Positions 21,222-33,098 of a stretch of 64,000 bases of DNA are shown here, piece after piece. This DNA is from Ophiura sarsii (lineage: Eukaryota > Echinodermata > Ophiuroidea > Amphilepidida > Ophiuridae). Location: assembly GCA_035610835.1 (NCBI GenBank), contig CM069446.1, positions 4,838,075-4,902,074 of the forward strand, written 5' to 3'. The notes under the pieces were generated by a model that ran no database searches, had not been told where the DNA came from, and saw nothing but the letters and a program-made list of their open reading frames with translations. The translations under genes and the position numbers were made by a program. How positions within the stretch are numbered: position 1 is the stretch's first letter; the number at the start of each line of letters is the position of its first letter.

Positions 21222-21376
21222 TCAGAACAGCGACGATATGTAAGACAATTACTGGGGGACAATGAAGGCGCAATCCAGGAAAAACAGATTGCCGCACTTG
21301 CTACCGATCGTCTTGCATGGAGAAATCTTGTAATCGCCTGCTCTGCAGCCGACGGATGATGATGAATGTTTATTTT
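21222..21376 (+). pseudogene. RTE-like LINE 3' end, short fragment
   Basis: Translation reads YVRQLLGDNEGAIQEKQIAA followed by LATDRLAWRNLV and ACSAADG, then a stop. Apart from a few substitutions this is the C-terminus of the element at 50105-50540 (minus strand). The stop is followed by GATGATGATGAATG, the degenerate trinucleotide tail typical of this LINE type. Only about 50 codons survive, a severe 5' truncation. Confidence 0.85.
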
Positions 21377-21415
21377 AAAGTTTGTTTGGTGGTTTAAAAA
21401 AAGATATAGGGCCTA

Positions 21416-21919
21416 CACCTAATAAAAAGGTCCCTGACCAGGCGATTTGATGCTGGCTAATCCAAAATCAATAATCGGTACCAAAAATCTGAGATATACA
21501 TTAAATAAAAAAAATGATTCTCCGTATTTTGAGTAACGACAACAAAGTTGCACTAGCATTGGTTTCCTATGGAACATCATTGATTTGTATTGTCCACTGT
21601 GTACTACCTCAACCAATCATGTATCTGGATATGGGTAACAGTCATATTCAATGCGTTATCACACACAAAGTAATTATACATATCCTATTCAAACCCAATT
21701 TTAGTACAATTATGGGGGACACCCAATTATGTTGTTGGTAGTTGTGGTCATTGAAACTATCATAACTTCAAAATATCCACTCGATGTTTATGAATGAGGT
21801 ATCAGACTACGGAGAAGAAATATGCTCATTAAATATATATATCAGATTATTCGTACCGATTACTGATGTTGGATTAGACAACATCAAAGCACCTAGACAG
21901 GGACTTTTCATGTTAGGTG
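21416..21919. mobile_element. TA-flanked MITE, TIR CACCTAAYA...AGTCCCTG
   Basis: TA flanks both ends (21414-21415, 21920-21921). The arms of about 100 bp are diverged inverted copies: left CACCTAATAAAAAGGTCCCT, GGCGATTTGATGCTGGCTAA, AATCGGTACCAAAAATCTGA; right, read on the minus strand, CACCTAACATGAAAAGTCCC, GGTGCTTTGATGTTGTCTAA, AATCGGTACGAATAATCTGA. It inserted about 40 bp beyond the LINE tail. Non-autonomous. Confidence 0.8.
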
Positions 21920-21921
21920 TA

Positions 21922-22798
21922 TTATGAAATAATTAACAGTTATTAATCGATCAGTCACTTAGAAGATATTTCAGTTTCATGTTCTGATCACATTGATTCC
22001 CCGTTGCGTTCCGCTTCCAGTTCCTTCAGCATGTTTCATGCCGGGAGTGTAAGCTCGTTTGGTCGCAAGTCCGGATGCCTTGACTCATCCCTGTATCAAT
22101 AATTAATGGTTGCTTATAGAGAAATATGATACATGTTAGGCCTCTTAGGTTGTATGTCAGAGAGGTCATCATGCCAGAAAGACTCAGTAAATCATATGTA
22201 TCTTCAAATTTATTTTGTGGCGCCGTCAACCGTTTACAACCTATAGGTTTTGATTGTCATGAATGGTCGTATGGAGTCATCTGCATTTCTCTGCTTACCT
22301 GCTTCCTCTAATCTGATGGTGGTGTGCAAGTGTTTGGGGTAAATGCAATTTGACAGAAACACCAGTTCACAGGACGAACTCAAAGATTGAATTTCATAAA
22401 CAAGATCGAATACTATGGCTCTGAGGCCAATAACAAAATTGAACGCGTTGGAAGATTGCTGTGTATATAGTGCTAGTCTAAGTATTTTAATTGGATTTCT
22501 ATCGGCAACCATATAACGATTAATCATGTGTATGTGACTAATGTAGTCGAACAATGTTTAAGTTAGATTGCTATGTGCAACCATTCAACGATAAATCATT
22601 TTCATGTGACTGTTCGCAAAATTACTTACATTATAATGTTGATGAATGACTTAAGTGTTGCTGTTTCGTTCGTGCCATCTTTTGCTTCGTATGATTAGTG
22701 ATGCAGGGGTTGCTGATCAATATCCCTGTACAAATACAATGTACCATCGCCATTTTTGTTGTTGTAGAATACCCTTCTGTAATAACATTTCGTCGCAC
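21922..22798. other. Nothing identified; small tandem near 22.5 kb
   Basis: About 22493-22550 and 22564-22620 are diverged tandem copies (CTATCGGCAACCATATAACG / CTATGTGCAACCATTCAACG, then ATAAATCAT / ATTAATCAT and CATGTGACT / TATGTGACT). No gene or element was recognised. Confidence 0.45.
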
Positions 22799-23365
22799 GA
22801 GTGCAACAATATCGTAAGAGATATTTTTGGCGACATTTACTTTAAGAGAGTATTAATTGCACACACTTTAAACTAATGTTGAAGTTCTAAAGTGAATTAA
22901 ATAATTTTTAATTATTTAAAAATAATGTCGTAATTGCACTACAATGTTATGGTTGCGTGCAATAACATTGTGTCTACTACTTACGTCAATACTGTGTTGC
23001 ACTCTGCTTTCATAGCATTCTAAGTGCAATACCATCGTATCTACCACTTAAGATGTTGTTGCACTCTGCTCTCGTCTATTTTCAAGTTTTTCTGAGTGCA
23101 ACAATTTCGTAAGTGACATTTTTGGCAACATTTACTTTGAAAGAGTATGTATTTGCACATATTTTAAACTAATGTTGAAGTTCTAGAGGAAATTAGATAA
23201 TTTGCAATTATTTAAAAATATTGTCGTAATTGCACTACAACGTTACGGTTGCGTGCAATAACCGTGTTCTACCACTTACGTCAGTACTGTATTGCACTCT
23301 GCTTTCATAGCATTCTGAGTGCAATAACATCGTATTCGCCACTTACAATGTTATTGCACTAACTA
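22799..23365 (+). repeat. Two-unit tandem repeat, about 295-bp period
   Basis: Unit 1 starts GAGTGCAACAATATCGTAAG at 22799; unit 2 starts GAGTGCAACAATTTCGTAAG at 23094; a partial third start, GAGTGCAATAACATCGTATT, lies at about 23318. Shared inner blocks are GACATTTACTTT, TTTAAACTAATGTTGAAGTTCTA, GTCGTAATTGCACTACAA, TGGTTGCGTGCAATAAC-like and CTTTCATAGCATTCT. Within each unit a shorter motif (GTGCAATAACATCGTATCT-like) recurs, giving higher-order structure like a young satellite. Confidence 0.85.
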
Positions 23366-23409
23366 GATTTGCTAGTACAGATACGATATTTAAAATGTCA
23401 ATAACCTTT

Positions 23410-23467
23410 CAAATCTTGGGTTGAAAATAAGTAATTAAAATTACCTTTTTTTCAACCCAAGATTTGA
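23410..23467. repeat. Inverted repeat, arms about 25 bp
   Basis: CAAATCTTGGGTTGAAAATA and its complement (TTTTTTTCAACCCAAGATTTG) pair around a short AT-rich centre. May be a small fold-back element; no flanking duplication was established. Confidence 0.8.
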
Positions 23468-23904
23468 AACAGTATGTATGGTTACTCAAATTGCACTGAT
23501 TTTGTACAACAACAATATAAGTCTTGAAATGAAAATCATAATTCATTATAAGGCTTTTTAGCATCATTGTACTTCAAAGCACATGTAATGTAATATAAAG
23601 GCCCTGCCTCGATCAGGCCAGCGATTGCACTGCGCTAAAAATAAATTATAATATCAATAACATGCAGCTGCCCGAAAGGGTAAATCTTTAAAATCAAAGT
23701 ATCCAAGAACCCCTCGGTGACACAAGTGGAACTATAGCTGGGACGTGAGAGGGTCGTGCAAGTGGTCCCAACGGTCGCCCTTCAGCGCCAATGCACCGGG
23801 CTTTTTTTGTTCATGTACAACACAAGCGCAGAGGTTCGGTGTTCTGTTCAGAGCGCTTCCCTTGGGTGCTGAAGCCTTGCTTTTGAGTCTTCACATGGTG
23901 TCTA

Positions 23905-24967
23905 GAGGCTGTCCCAAAATTATTAGTACCCATCGATGCCCAAAGTTCAATAAAATAATTCATCATCAAAATCAATGAGATTAGATCCGGGTTTTTTAAT
24001 CATATTTGCTACACTGTACCCTTTCATTAGAATTTTAGATCATGAATATCGGACTTATTTTAATGAAGTTACACTCCATTGTATAAGACATGGTGATTTC
24101 ACCTTTTTGGCAAAGTGCAAAAAAATGTGTTTTTAAACAGCTTGTTTGAAAGAAACTTATACATTCTCCCAATCTTTTGTCTGCTAATATATTTGGTTCC
24201 TTTCTATTTTAAACTGCTGTTGTATCATATTGTTGTTCAAACCATTAATACCTCTTCATTTTGATTCAATTTGAAGAGTAAAAATGAAACGTCACGCATG
24301 AGCGACCCCAAGCTTTGTTTCTATAATGAGCTAGTTTTGAGTCTAAACTTGAGGGACATTTAAACAGGTAAAGACGTGGTCATGGGTAATTAGCAGTAGC
24401 TTAGACTTCTTTTTCATATTGGGGATGCAATTTCCTACGAAATTGGTAAAAATGATATAGTCCCTTACTGTTTAACCTCACGAAATCCATTCTCTAATGT
24501 GAAAATGAAATCTAAGCCACTGGTGATTCACCAAATACCACTTCAATTAGAAGTCCCTAAACACTTGTCAAATACAACAATGCATGGGGTCACTCAAGTG
24601 TGACAAACTTCTGTTACCCGTTAAATTGAATTAAGGAGAAGGATTATTAATGATTTGAACACCCATAACTAATAATATTTACAACAGAAAGACACACAAG
24701 ATTATATTGAGTAGACAAGAGACTATGAGAATACACAAGTTTCTTTCAACAAGCTGTAATAGCACGCACATTTTTTAGCACTTTGTCAAAAGGGTGAAAT
24801 CACCATGTTTTATATAATGGAGTGTATTTTGAGTTTGATAAATCCGATGATCATGATCTAACAAAGATAATGTAAAAAATAACGGACCTAATACCATCGA
24901 TTTTGATGATGACAAAAATGATTGAACTTTGGGCATCGATGGGTACTAACCATTTTTGGACAGCCTG
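23905..24967. mobile_element. TA-flanked 1.06 kb element, TIR SAGGCTGTCC
   Basis: TA flanks both ends (23903-23904, 24968-24969). The arms of about 230 bp are inverted copies: left GAGGCTGTCCCAAAATTATT, AGTACCCATCGATGCCCAAA, GTGATTTCACC; right GGTGAAATCACCATG, TTTGGGCATCGATGGGTACT, TTTTTGGACAGCCTG. The interior, about 600 bp, has no transposase frame. It is probably a deletion derivative of a Tc1/mariner-like element. Confidence 0.85.
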
Positions 24968-25059
24968 TATATCGTTATGTGTATGTTGTTCACTTGTCAA
25001 ACTCCGAAAACAGACTGAGCATGTAGGAGGCTCTCTTTTACGGCAATTCCACGGGATCG

Positions 25060-25860
25060 TTGGTTCTAATAATCTTTAGACGAAGACATGCATGGATGGA
25101 GTCCAATCACTTGGATCAATGAGTTTAACAGGTGTTTGGTATTGTATTTGAGGGATGATTTGAATCTAATAACCTTCGTGCAATCGCTCTGTACTATCCA
25201 CGCACACGCAGAGAACGTTGTGCTCACGTATTGAGAGCTCACTATAGTAACGCAGACATCGATTCGCGATTTGGACGCAATAAGAACGTTTACAGCGCAG
25301 TGGAAGCGCAATGAAAGCTCGGTAGACTTTAAAGGAGAAACACAATGGGTCGTGATAAGTACGTCGTTAAAATGTGATACGCGTGACAGGAGCGTGCTAA
25401 GAGCTAACTTATTTTGAAAAATTGCCAATATTGAGCAGTTTTCCGCAATCTTCATGCGTGTTGTAACATGGGGAACCTCTTCCGCTCTAGCCAGTGTCCA
25501 CTGCGTCCCAGTCGGTTCTAAGAGACCTTAATGCGTTTGATTGGCGCTTTGATACTTATTTCAGCGCAACGCAAGCGCAATGCCTGATCGCTGTAAGTAT
25601 GACAGCCCTATAGTATAAGGGTGTGGTGTTGCTTGCGCACTATAAACAATAGTGTTCATTTTAACAAGAATGACGTGTTTCAAGCTTGATATGGTAGCGT
25701 AGCTTAACTTATGTCTATGCAAGTTTCCCCCAGCCGGAAAAGAGGGAAAATTTTTCTCCCAATTGCCCAGGTGTGACCACATGTAGTTTAAGCATTCTTA
25801 TTGGCTAAAAGAGTCGCGTGCCACACACTTGTCGCGTGCCGGGAGTGTATAGTAGCGGGC
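25060..25860. other. CpG-richer unassigned segment
   Basis: This stretch has more CG dinucleotides than its neighbours (for example ACGCACACGCAGAGAACG, GATACGCGTGACAGG, AGCGCAACGCAAGCGCAATG). A minus-strand frame of 129 codons (25066-25455) is the second longest in the window, but it shows no domain, signal or repeat I recognise. It could be a decayed element or an exon; neither is supported. Confidence 0.35.
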
Positions 25861-28637
25861 AACTCTTAAAACTACTTTTATCCGGCACCACTCTGTCAAG
25901 CATAGGGATGTGCAATAATGTATACACTTCCTCAAAATTAATTCCTAATCGCCGAAGCCGTTAGAGTGTAAGATATATCAGCAATACCGAAATCACCACT
26001 TGCATGACTTGTGATTCCGTCGTCCACGGTTATTTTAGTATCAACATTGCTGATAATGTGACAATAAATTAACCTTTATGATGATTTTATGTTAACATAT
26101 GATCACTTATCATGTTGTTGACGATGTCTTTCTTGAATTAAGAATGATCACTAACAATTTATTTTTAACAAATAACGAAAACAATTGACTTCACTGGTTT
26201 AACATAGAGACGTATAACATACTATACGTCACTATGTAATACCATCGACGAAATGGCATGACAACATTCCACTGGTTTCTAAAGATGCATCGCGCAAAAG
26301 TAATCCAAGCGTATAAGCGATATTTGGGCATACGCAAGCGTCACACATACAATAACACTGCGACATTGCGGGCCATATTGCGTCATGCAAACGTTTTACG
26401 CGCAACGCTCCTTCTGAATTCATTCGCTGCTGTAAACAGGTTTCGCTAATTTGGAACTGACTGAAATATAGAATACCGTATTATTTCCATTACATATTAA
26501 GGGTCTTTAACTAAAAAAATACACCGAGGGAAGAAGAGTAGTCTATGGGCTAGATTAAGACTAACCAACTTTGTAATGGTTATCATAAAGCTTAGGTTTC
26601 ATGTCCCTTCTGGGCATCACGTCTGGGCATCAGGTTAACTAAAGGTTTTAACAACACTAAATTGCTGGTCCGTTTTCTCTGCTCGCTGTTCGTTCTTTAT
26701 CGACGCAAACAGTAAATCAAGATATTGAATTTCATACACACAGCGTTTTTATTTTCATTGAGATAAAAGACTTGTCTTTTATAGGAAATTTGATTTGCTT
26801 TCTCGTTATAAATACATTGCGATTTCACGGATTTTGAGAATCTTATAATAAACGTCAGGCACTATATTTGCTCCCTTAAACGATTTTATTTTTCGGCCCT
26901 GTTAACTATAGAGTGAACAAACTTGCGAGTATAGGTTGTATAAATCATACACATTGTATCCATCAATAGGGAATCATTCCCACCATTTACTAGGGCACTG
27001 CAATACACCGGCGGAAATGTGATAACTTGTTATTACATTTTTCCTCTTCACATAATTATAGTCACATTCGTATTACCTTGGACCATATTTCTTTTCCCAT
27101 ACAGCCTTTACAAATATCAATTTCATTACAAAAATAATAGAAGCTTTCTCTATCATAGGAAAACACAGAGCAAGGATAGCGGTGAGATATAATAATGTGT
27201 CTTTAAATAACTCATGATGCAATAACGGTAACATGCTACATTGTGTTTCCATATTCTAAATGTTTTTCAACAATCGGTTGAACGTTCTTTATTTACAAAG
27301 AGTAGATTTAGTATTAACCGTAAATAAAAGAAAACGTATTCATATGCATGCACAAAATTGCTTTTCCCATATATGCAATAAAGCGTTAGAAATTTCAATT
27401 TCATCAAAAATTAAAAACTAATAAATGACAACAATATGAAACCAGATGAAACCTAGGTATATTGCATTTATAAGCACTGTGCCATCGGATTTCACATGTC
27501 AATGGTTCTCCTATAACCATGATAACCAATTTAGCTCTTGTTTTAGTCGACTAAAAATATGCTTACACACATAAATGTCAGAATAGCATAGCCCTCTTTT
27601 CAAATTTGTGTCCCAAATTCTCAAAATTGCATAAATGTTGACGAAAAATGTTAAAAATTCATTTTTTTAAACCAAAAATGAGCATTTTTAAAAATAAAAA
27701 TGGCTATAAAAATTAAAACAAGACCAAAATTGCAAAAAAGGCTAGGCTATCACCTTAAGAATTATTAATTCTAGCTCCATTCAAAATTACAGCTTTCTAC
27801 ATGATTCCGTTCTTGAGTCCTTGTTCCGGGATTTATAAAATTGATCATTTTGCGAAAACGGCATTTGAAGTCTAGAAACACTGTTTTTAATTATTATGCA
27901 AATTAAGTACAACATTTACATTTTTAATACCATACTCAAATTTGCAATTTGAATTATCATAATTTCTGGTGGTAATTTCATGGAAATGGCTCTTTTATAT
28001 TTTAAGTTATGAATTTTTAAAGGAATATACGTTATATATCACTTGTTGAAAAACAAAGAAATACATAAGATATATTATACCACTTTTTGCGAGAATTGCC
28101 TAAGAGTTTCGACTTTTATTTGCCGTAACTTTGGAACCGCAGCTTCGATTTTTGTGAAATGAGAAGCAAAAGTAATACAAAAGTAAGCTGCTTCTTATAG
28201 GGCATACTTATTTCGAGCCATTACATGGTAGACCATTGCCTTAAAGGAAAGTGACAAACGACTTCAAAATGTATAAAACAAACAAATAAACGTGAATTAC
28301 TCATATACCAGGCTTGTATAACCCCGCCAGCACGTATGTTTTATCATTACGAAACTGTTCGGGCATTTGACAAACATTTCCGTGCAAACTTCAGTGAAGG
28401 GGGACTCAAGGATGTCACTTTTTGAATTTCATGAATGCTGTCATTATTAAACTATTAATCAAGTACATATAAAAATATACATTTTTGAAAGGGATTTGGG
28501 TCAGAGAATCCATGTTTGGTATCAATTTTGACCAAAAAAATGTTGATTTTTTTTTGAGAAAATCACAAAAAAATCACTTTTGACCAAATTTATATGGGAC
28601 AAGCTAGCAGAAATGCCTAAAATAAACTATTAAATTG
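25861..28637. other. AT-rich DNA, nothing identified
   Basis: No coding similarity, TIR pair or tandem array was recognised over 2.8 kb. A short CG-rich patch at about 26280-26420 includes TACGCAAGCGTCAC and TTTTACGCGCAACGC. Open frames are near 60 codons only. Confidence 0.5.
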
Positions 28638-28815
28638 TACGGTTAGCTGTATTTTATCGGTATAATACTGGCAGCTGGGACTCCGGTATTATACCGTTAA
28701 AAACAGAATTTGTTTTCTAATTAACGAGAAATTATATTTTACGGCCCGCTGTATTTTATCGGTATTATACAGGACGCCGGTATTATACCATTAAAAACGG
28801 GTTTTTTTCTAACAG
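28638..28815 (+). repeat. Tandem pair with CGGTATTATAC palindromes
   Basis: Two copies about 100 bp apart share GCTGTATTTTATCGGTATWATAC followed by CCGGTATTATACC and TTAAAAACRG. Within each copy GGTATAATAC and GTATTATACC are complementary, so each can fold. The LINE fragment begins immediately after. Confidence 0.7.
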
Positions 28816-28816
28816 T

Positions 28817-29400
28817 GTACACACGTTTGACGCTTGCGACAATATATTTAATATGCCGTTCAGCCTCTTTTGCTCTCTACAAAATTGGCCGCATCCGAAA
28901 TTTTCTTGATGAAAAATTGACTGAGACTTTAGTTCATGTGTTCATCACTTGTCATCTACAACCTTTTATACGGACTCCCATATTTGTAAGCTACATGTAC
29001 AACGTATTCAAAATTCTGCTGCAAGACTTGTCACACGTACTCGCTCCTCAGAGCATATCACTCTTGTGCTTCGTGATCTTCATTGGTTGCCTGTTAAGTT
29101 TCGCATCATGTACAAAATACTTCTCTTGACTTATTAATGTCTTCATGGACTTGCTCCAGAATATCTCACTGACTTGATTCAGGAATACAAGCCTGTTCGC
29201 AACCTTCGCTCATATTCAAAACAAAATCTTGTTCCACCATTGGTTAGCACAACTTCATATGGTCATCGTAGTTTTCGCCATGCATCTTGTGAACTCTGGA
29301 ACAAATTACCTTTTCATTTTAAGAACTCTCAGACTCTTAATCAATTCAAATCATCTCTGAAAACATATCTCTTTGAAATGGCATTTTGTAACATTTAATT
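28817..29400 (+). pseudogene. CR1/L2-like LINE fragment, reverse transcriptase C-terminus
   Basis: Spread over three frames is the familiar C-terminal part of CR1/L2-group reverse transcriptases: IGRIRNFLDEKLTETLVH, then LLYGLP, then VQRIQNSAARLVTRT, LHWLPVKFRI and YKILLLTY, then LAPEYLTDLIQEYKPVRNLR and LWNKLPFHFKNSQTLNQFKS. At least two frameshifts (between about 28940 and 28985) and an in-frame stop at about 29133 kill it. The endonuclease and RT catalytic core are missing (5' truncation at about 28817). The 3' part carries a GTAAGCGCTATGGGACTTCG / GTAAAGCGCTATACAAG end, typical of this group. Confidence 0.9.
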
Positions 29401-29532
29401 TTATTTTGTATCTTTAGTTTCCTGGTATATTGAGTCTTTCATATGTTTTGCTCTGTTTTTTTTTGTTGTCGTTTCTTTTGTTATTTGTAAGCGCTATGGG
29501 ACTTCGGTGTAAAGCGCTATACAAGAGTCGTT

Positions 29533-29615
<83 letters not shown>
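29401..29615 (+). repeat. LINE 3' UTR and (ATT)n tail
   Basis: About 130 bp of 3' UTR ends in GTAAAGCGCTATACAAGAG and then about 27 uninterrupted ATT units (29534-29615). CR1/L2-group LINEs typically end in short tandem repeats, so this microsatellite probably grew from the LINE tail. The poly-Ile and poly-Tyr frames across it are artefacts. Confidence 0.85.
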
Positions 29616-29640
29616 TGAAGTGGCATGATTTTAATCTATA

Positions 29641-30516
29641 CACATGGAAAAAAGTATCGCACCACTTGTTGAAAAGTGCAAATGTGGCCTCGAATTTTGC
29701 CACAATGGTGTGATATTAAGAATCATTTGTTTGCGTAAGCTGTCCAACAAAATGTTATGCAATAAAAAGGCCACATTTTAGTTTGTGATGTAATCGATGT
29801 AATGTTTTTCAAGGCCAAAGGGAAAATGCATAAAACAAGTTTGGGTATAACGCGATATTGAGAGGCCCAATGATTAATCTCTATAGTTGTAATCCTTGGT
29901 AACACATTCAAGTCTTCCAAGGTCAAAGGTCATCGGGGGTCAAATTTCAAAAGTTGCCCGATTGTCCTCAAACGTGAAAAAACTCCCTTTTTAGTACGCC
30001 CAACGGTTATGGGGTCAAAGGTCAAAATAGGTCAAATTTTAAATAAGTTCAAATGACAAAAGCAATATTGCGGAAGTGTTGACCTAGGTCAAATAAATTT
30101 TAAAAAATCAACGGTGACCTCATCGTATATGCTGAATTTATGAGCAACAAAAAAATGGCATGTTTGGACTCATTCACTGCATTGTAGCCTATAACGTCTA
30201 AATGAAACATTTCTTGCGCCAAATACAGAACTAATATAATGACTATTTTAAGTTTTTAAAGTCTATTCAATATCGAGTTATACCCAAACTTGTTTCATGC
30301 ATGTTTTTGGACAAAAGCATGCATTTTCCCCTTGGCCTTGAAAAACATCATATCGATTACGTCACAAACTAGAATGTGGCCCTTTTATTGCATAGCATTT
30401 TGTTGGACAGCTTACGCAAACAAATGATCCTTAATATCACACCATGGTGGCAAAATTCGAGGCCACATTTGCACTTTTCAACAACAAAAAAGTGGTGCGA
30501 TACTTTTTTCCATGTG
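29641..30516. mobile_element. TA-flanked 876-bp element, TIR CACATGGAAAAAAGTATCGC
   Basis: Flanked by TATA or TA on both sides (29637-29640 and 30517-30520). The arms of about 220 bp are near-identical inverted copies: CACATGGAAAAAAGTATCGC, AAGTGCAAATGTGGCCTCGA, GTTTGCGTAAGCTGTCCAAC, CAAGTTTGGGTATAACGCGA on the left, each complemented on the right. The interior holds a cluster of AGGTCA-type hexamers (listed separately). No transposase frame; Tc1/mariner-like by its target and end type. Confidence 0.88.
29920..30120. promoter_or_regulatory. Cluster of AGGTCA nuclear-receptor-type half sites
   Basis: AGGTCAAAGGTCA (DR1) at 29920-29932; GGGTCA at about 29938; GGGTCAAAGGTCA (DR1) at 30012-30024; AGGTCA at 30029-30034; TGACCTAGGTCA (everted, no spacer) at 30080-30091; TGACCT at 30115-30120. 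DR1 AGGTCA repeats are the classic site for RXR/HNF4/COUP-TF-type receptors. The sites are seen; binding and function are not shown. All lie inside the 29641-30516 element. Confidence 0.5.
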
Positions 30517-30518
30517 TA

Positions 30519-33098
30519 TATTTGGATATTTACCTCGCTAGTCACTATTCCGTTCTTATTCTCCAGTTTTGCTCTCAAAATTACATCGCTATTACTAACT
30601 TGGGACGAAATTCGCAGAGTTTTAAAGCGGGTTTTTGAAAAGCTTCGTTTAAAGCATAAATCAGGTGGGATAAAAAAAATGTCTTCAGAACAATCGAAAA
30701 AAAATAGTAAAATCTGACCTTCCTCATAAAATCATGCAATTCAAAATGGCCGCCATTGGACATATTTATCAACATGTTTTAATTTGGAGTTTTTAACATG
30801 ATTTTGATGTCTAAATATTTGATTTAAAGAGTCAAATCAGTCAAGGAAATCCATCACAATACGTCGATACTGCTTTCATTTTACGGCGTGGTTTCATTCT
30901 TCGACGTTATTTCGACGTCGGGCCGATGTAAAAATCCGCTTGTGCCTGCTGAAATGGCGTATATATATGCCAAATGAATATCAGCTGACGGCTTTTGGCG
31001 ACGGTGGATAAGAAGCTCAGTCTCGGTCATGTCGAAGATGGTGTTGTTTAGTACATGATCCACTCGTTAAATGGAAAGCATTATCCTACAACAAGAGCTA
31101 GAACAGCTATTAAGCCTGCGTTTCTCCAGATATGGCCAGGATTAACAGCATTTTGTCACATAGACAGGTGATATTGAATGACTTTAGTTTCAATGTGAGG
31201 ATACAGGTTTCATTTTTTATAATTGTAGGGCTAGAGTGTTCACAATCCCCTTAATGTCGACGTCATTGTAAATACTAAGTATATGTTTAAATATGCTGTC
31301 GTTGACGTAAACTAATTGTGCATGTAACTCTTATATAGGTGGAAAAGAATTAGCTATAACATCCATTACTGCGTTTATGATGTGCTTTATTGCCCCATCT
31401 GTGATAAATTTACGACATATTATTTCCTGTCATTATCTTTTGCAAATGGGTGTATACTATTTATTAGTGTTATATTCATAGTTAACCGTAATAACACTAA
31501 TGATATATGGGATAGTTATCAATATTAACTAGCATTAGACAGAGATTTTGCATTAACGTAAATGCAATGAACTTTTGCTGTAATTACAAGTTTTTTATTA
31601 CAGGCGGACTAAAATGTCCATGGATTGTAAGGTGTAACGGCCTATACCTTGATGTGTACATTAAACCATAGTGTGTCGAACTTCCTTCATCGTCTGAAAG
31701 AATTAAAGACATCGACTGAAATATAAGCACACTGTGTCAACATGTAAGATGACTCCAGTTGTCCCCAATTCAATGGAATTTACACAGAATAGTCATGTCT
31801 TTACATTAATGTCCATTTTTGAACCTTAGAGGGATACCTTACCTTTCAAGACAACATGAAATATTTCTTTCTTTCGCCAACACAGAACAGTCATCATGAG
31901 CTAGTCAGTCATCTACGTTAAGGGAACGTTTTTTTTTATTTGATGACATTACGTGGCTCAGTTGTCACATTGCAGACCATCACCATTCTTAAATTGTAGA
32001 GGGCGAATTTTAATTTCAAGAACAAAATGTTTCGCCATCAAGCCCAGCATGTCCATTTTTGTATACTACTGTCGAGGGCGCATTTTACCATTGAGGACAG
32101 TGAACACTGCTGTGACTTCATAAACAGTACAATCATTACATATTTGCATAATTTAGAGTGTGACATTCATTTTTTAAAGACAAAATTTTGTTATTGCAAA
32201 TTTCAGAAGAAATCTAAATAAGAAAATGGGATTTTGACATTTTCAAAACACGACACATTTGTCGGACATCACGCCGATGATTAGTTGTTTAGCCACATCT
32301 ACTTTGATAAAGCTATTTTGACCTTCTGAAGGAGATTGCAATGAAAATCTTCGCCAAACAGCCAAGTACATGAATAGCTATGAGCCAGACGGCTATATTT
32401 TGTAATCGAAATTAGTACGCAACGGTGTTGTTACGTGAAGCGAATAGGTTTGCAACAATGCATCACGTACGCAAGCGTTAAACAAACTTGGCGACATGGA
32501 TGATTAAAAAGGGGAAGGGGAATTGGGTGTTGACCTATAACAATACGAATCTAGATTAGAAATCACGGTTTCAGATTTATATCGCATAAGATTGGTGTTG
32601 ACAGAAAAAAAACACCTCACCTGAACACCGGTTGATTGAGTCGATCGGTATGTTGTCACGAAATGTAACCGATCTATTCTTCAGAGGCATCGTCAGACTG
32701 TATTATACAGCATCACGAATGTTACCCAGCCAACGGTGAATGAGCTGGGTGAGATGCAGAGGAGTGGAAACTACTGAGATTGGGCATTAGTGAAGGTTAT
32801 GACACATACAATTCCTCAGAAGTCGAGTCGGCCCATGTATGCCAAATGCAGGTACCGGAATGATGTGTAAACTAAACAAAGTAGTGCATTAAGAATAATA
32901 GTGATTAGTGTTGTATTGAATTTAATCTCATTTTACTCTCATATTATGGGTCAAACAGTCATTGCAAATATAATAAATGTGTTTTTGTTTTTGGCACAGC
33001 ACTGTACCACAGGTAATGAGCCTCCATGTAAATAAATGTATTATTTAGATAAGATGACTGACTACCCATTATTAACGTTCTTTAGCGGTTATTTTAAC
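30519..33098. other. AT-rich DNA, nothing identified
   Basis: No element boundary or gene was recognised. A 60-codon minus-strand frame starting with ATG at 31063 has a less biased composition than most, but lacks a recognisable domain. Several phrases of the type GTCCATTTTTG...AGAGGG recur between 31800 and 32100 and may be remnants of a diverged repeat. Confidence 0.45.

Noticed and set aside
25066..25455. 129-codon minus-strand frame
   Set aside because: No domain, signal or repeat was recognised and no second copy is present. Length alone is weak evidence in this sequence, although it sits in a CG-richer patch.
29414..29713. Poly-Ile and poly-Tyr frames
   Set aside because: They arise from the ATT microsatellite at the LINE tail.
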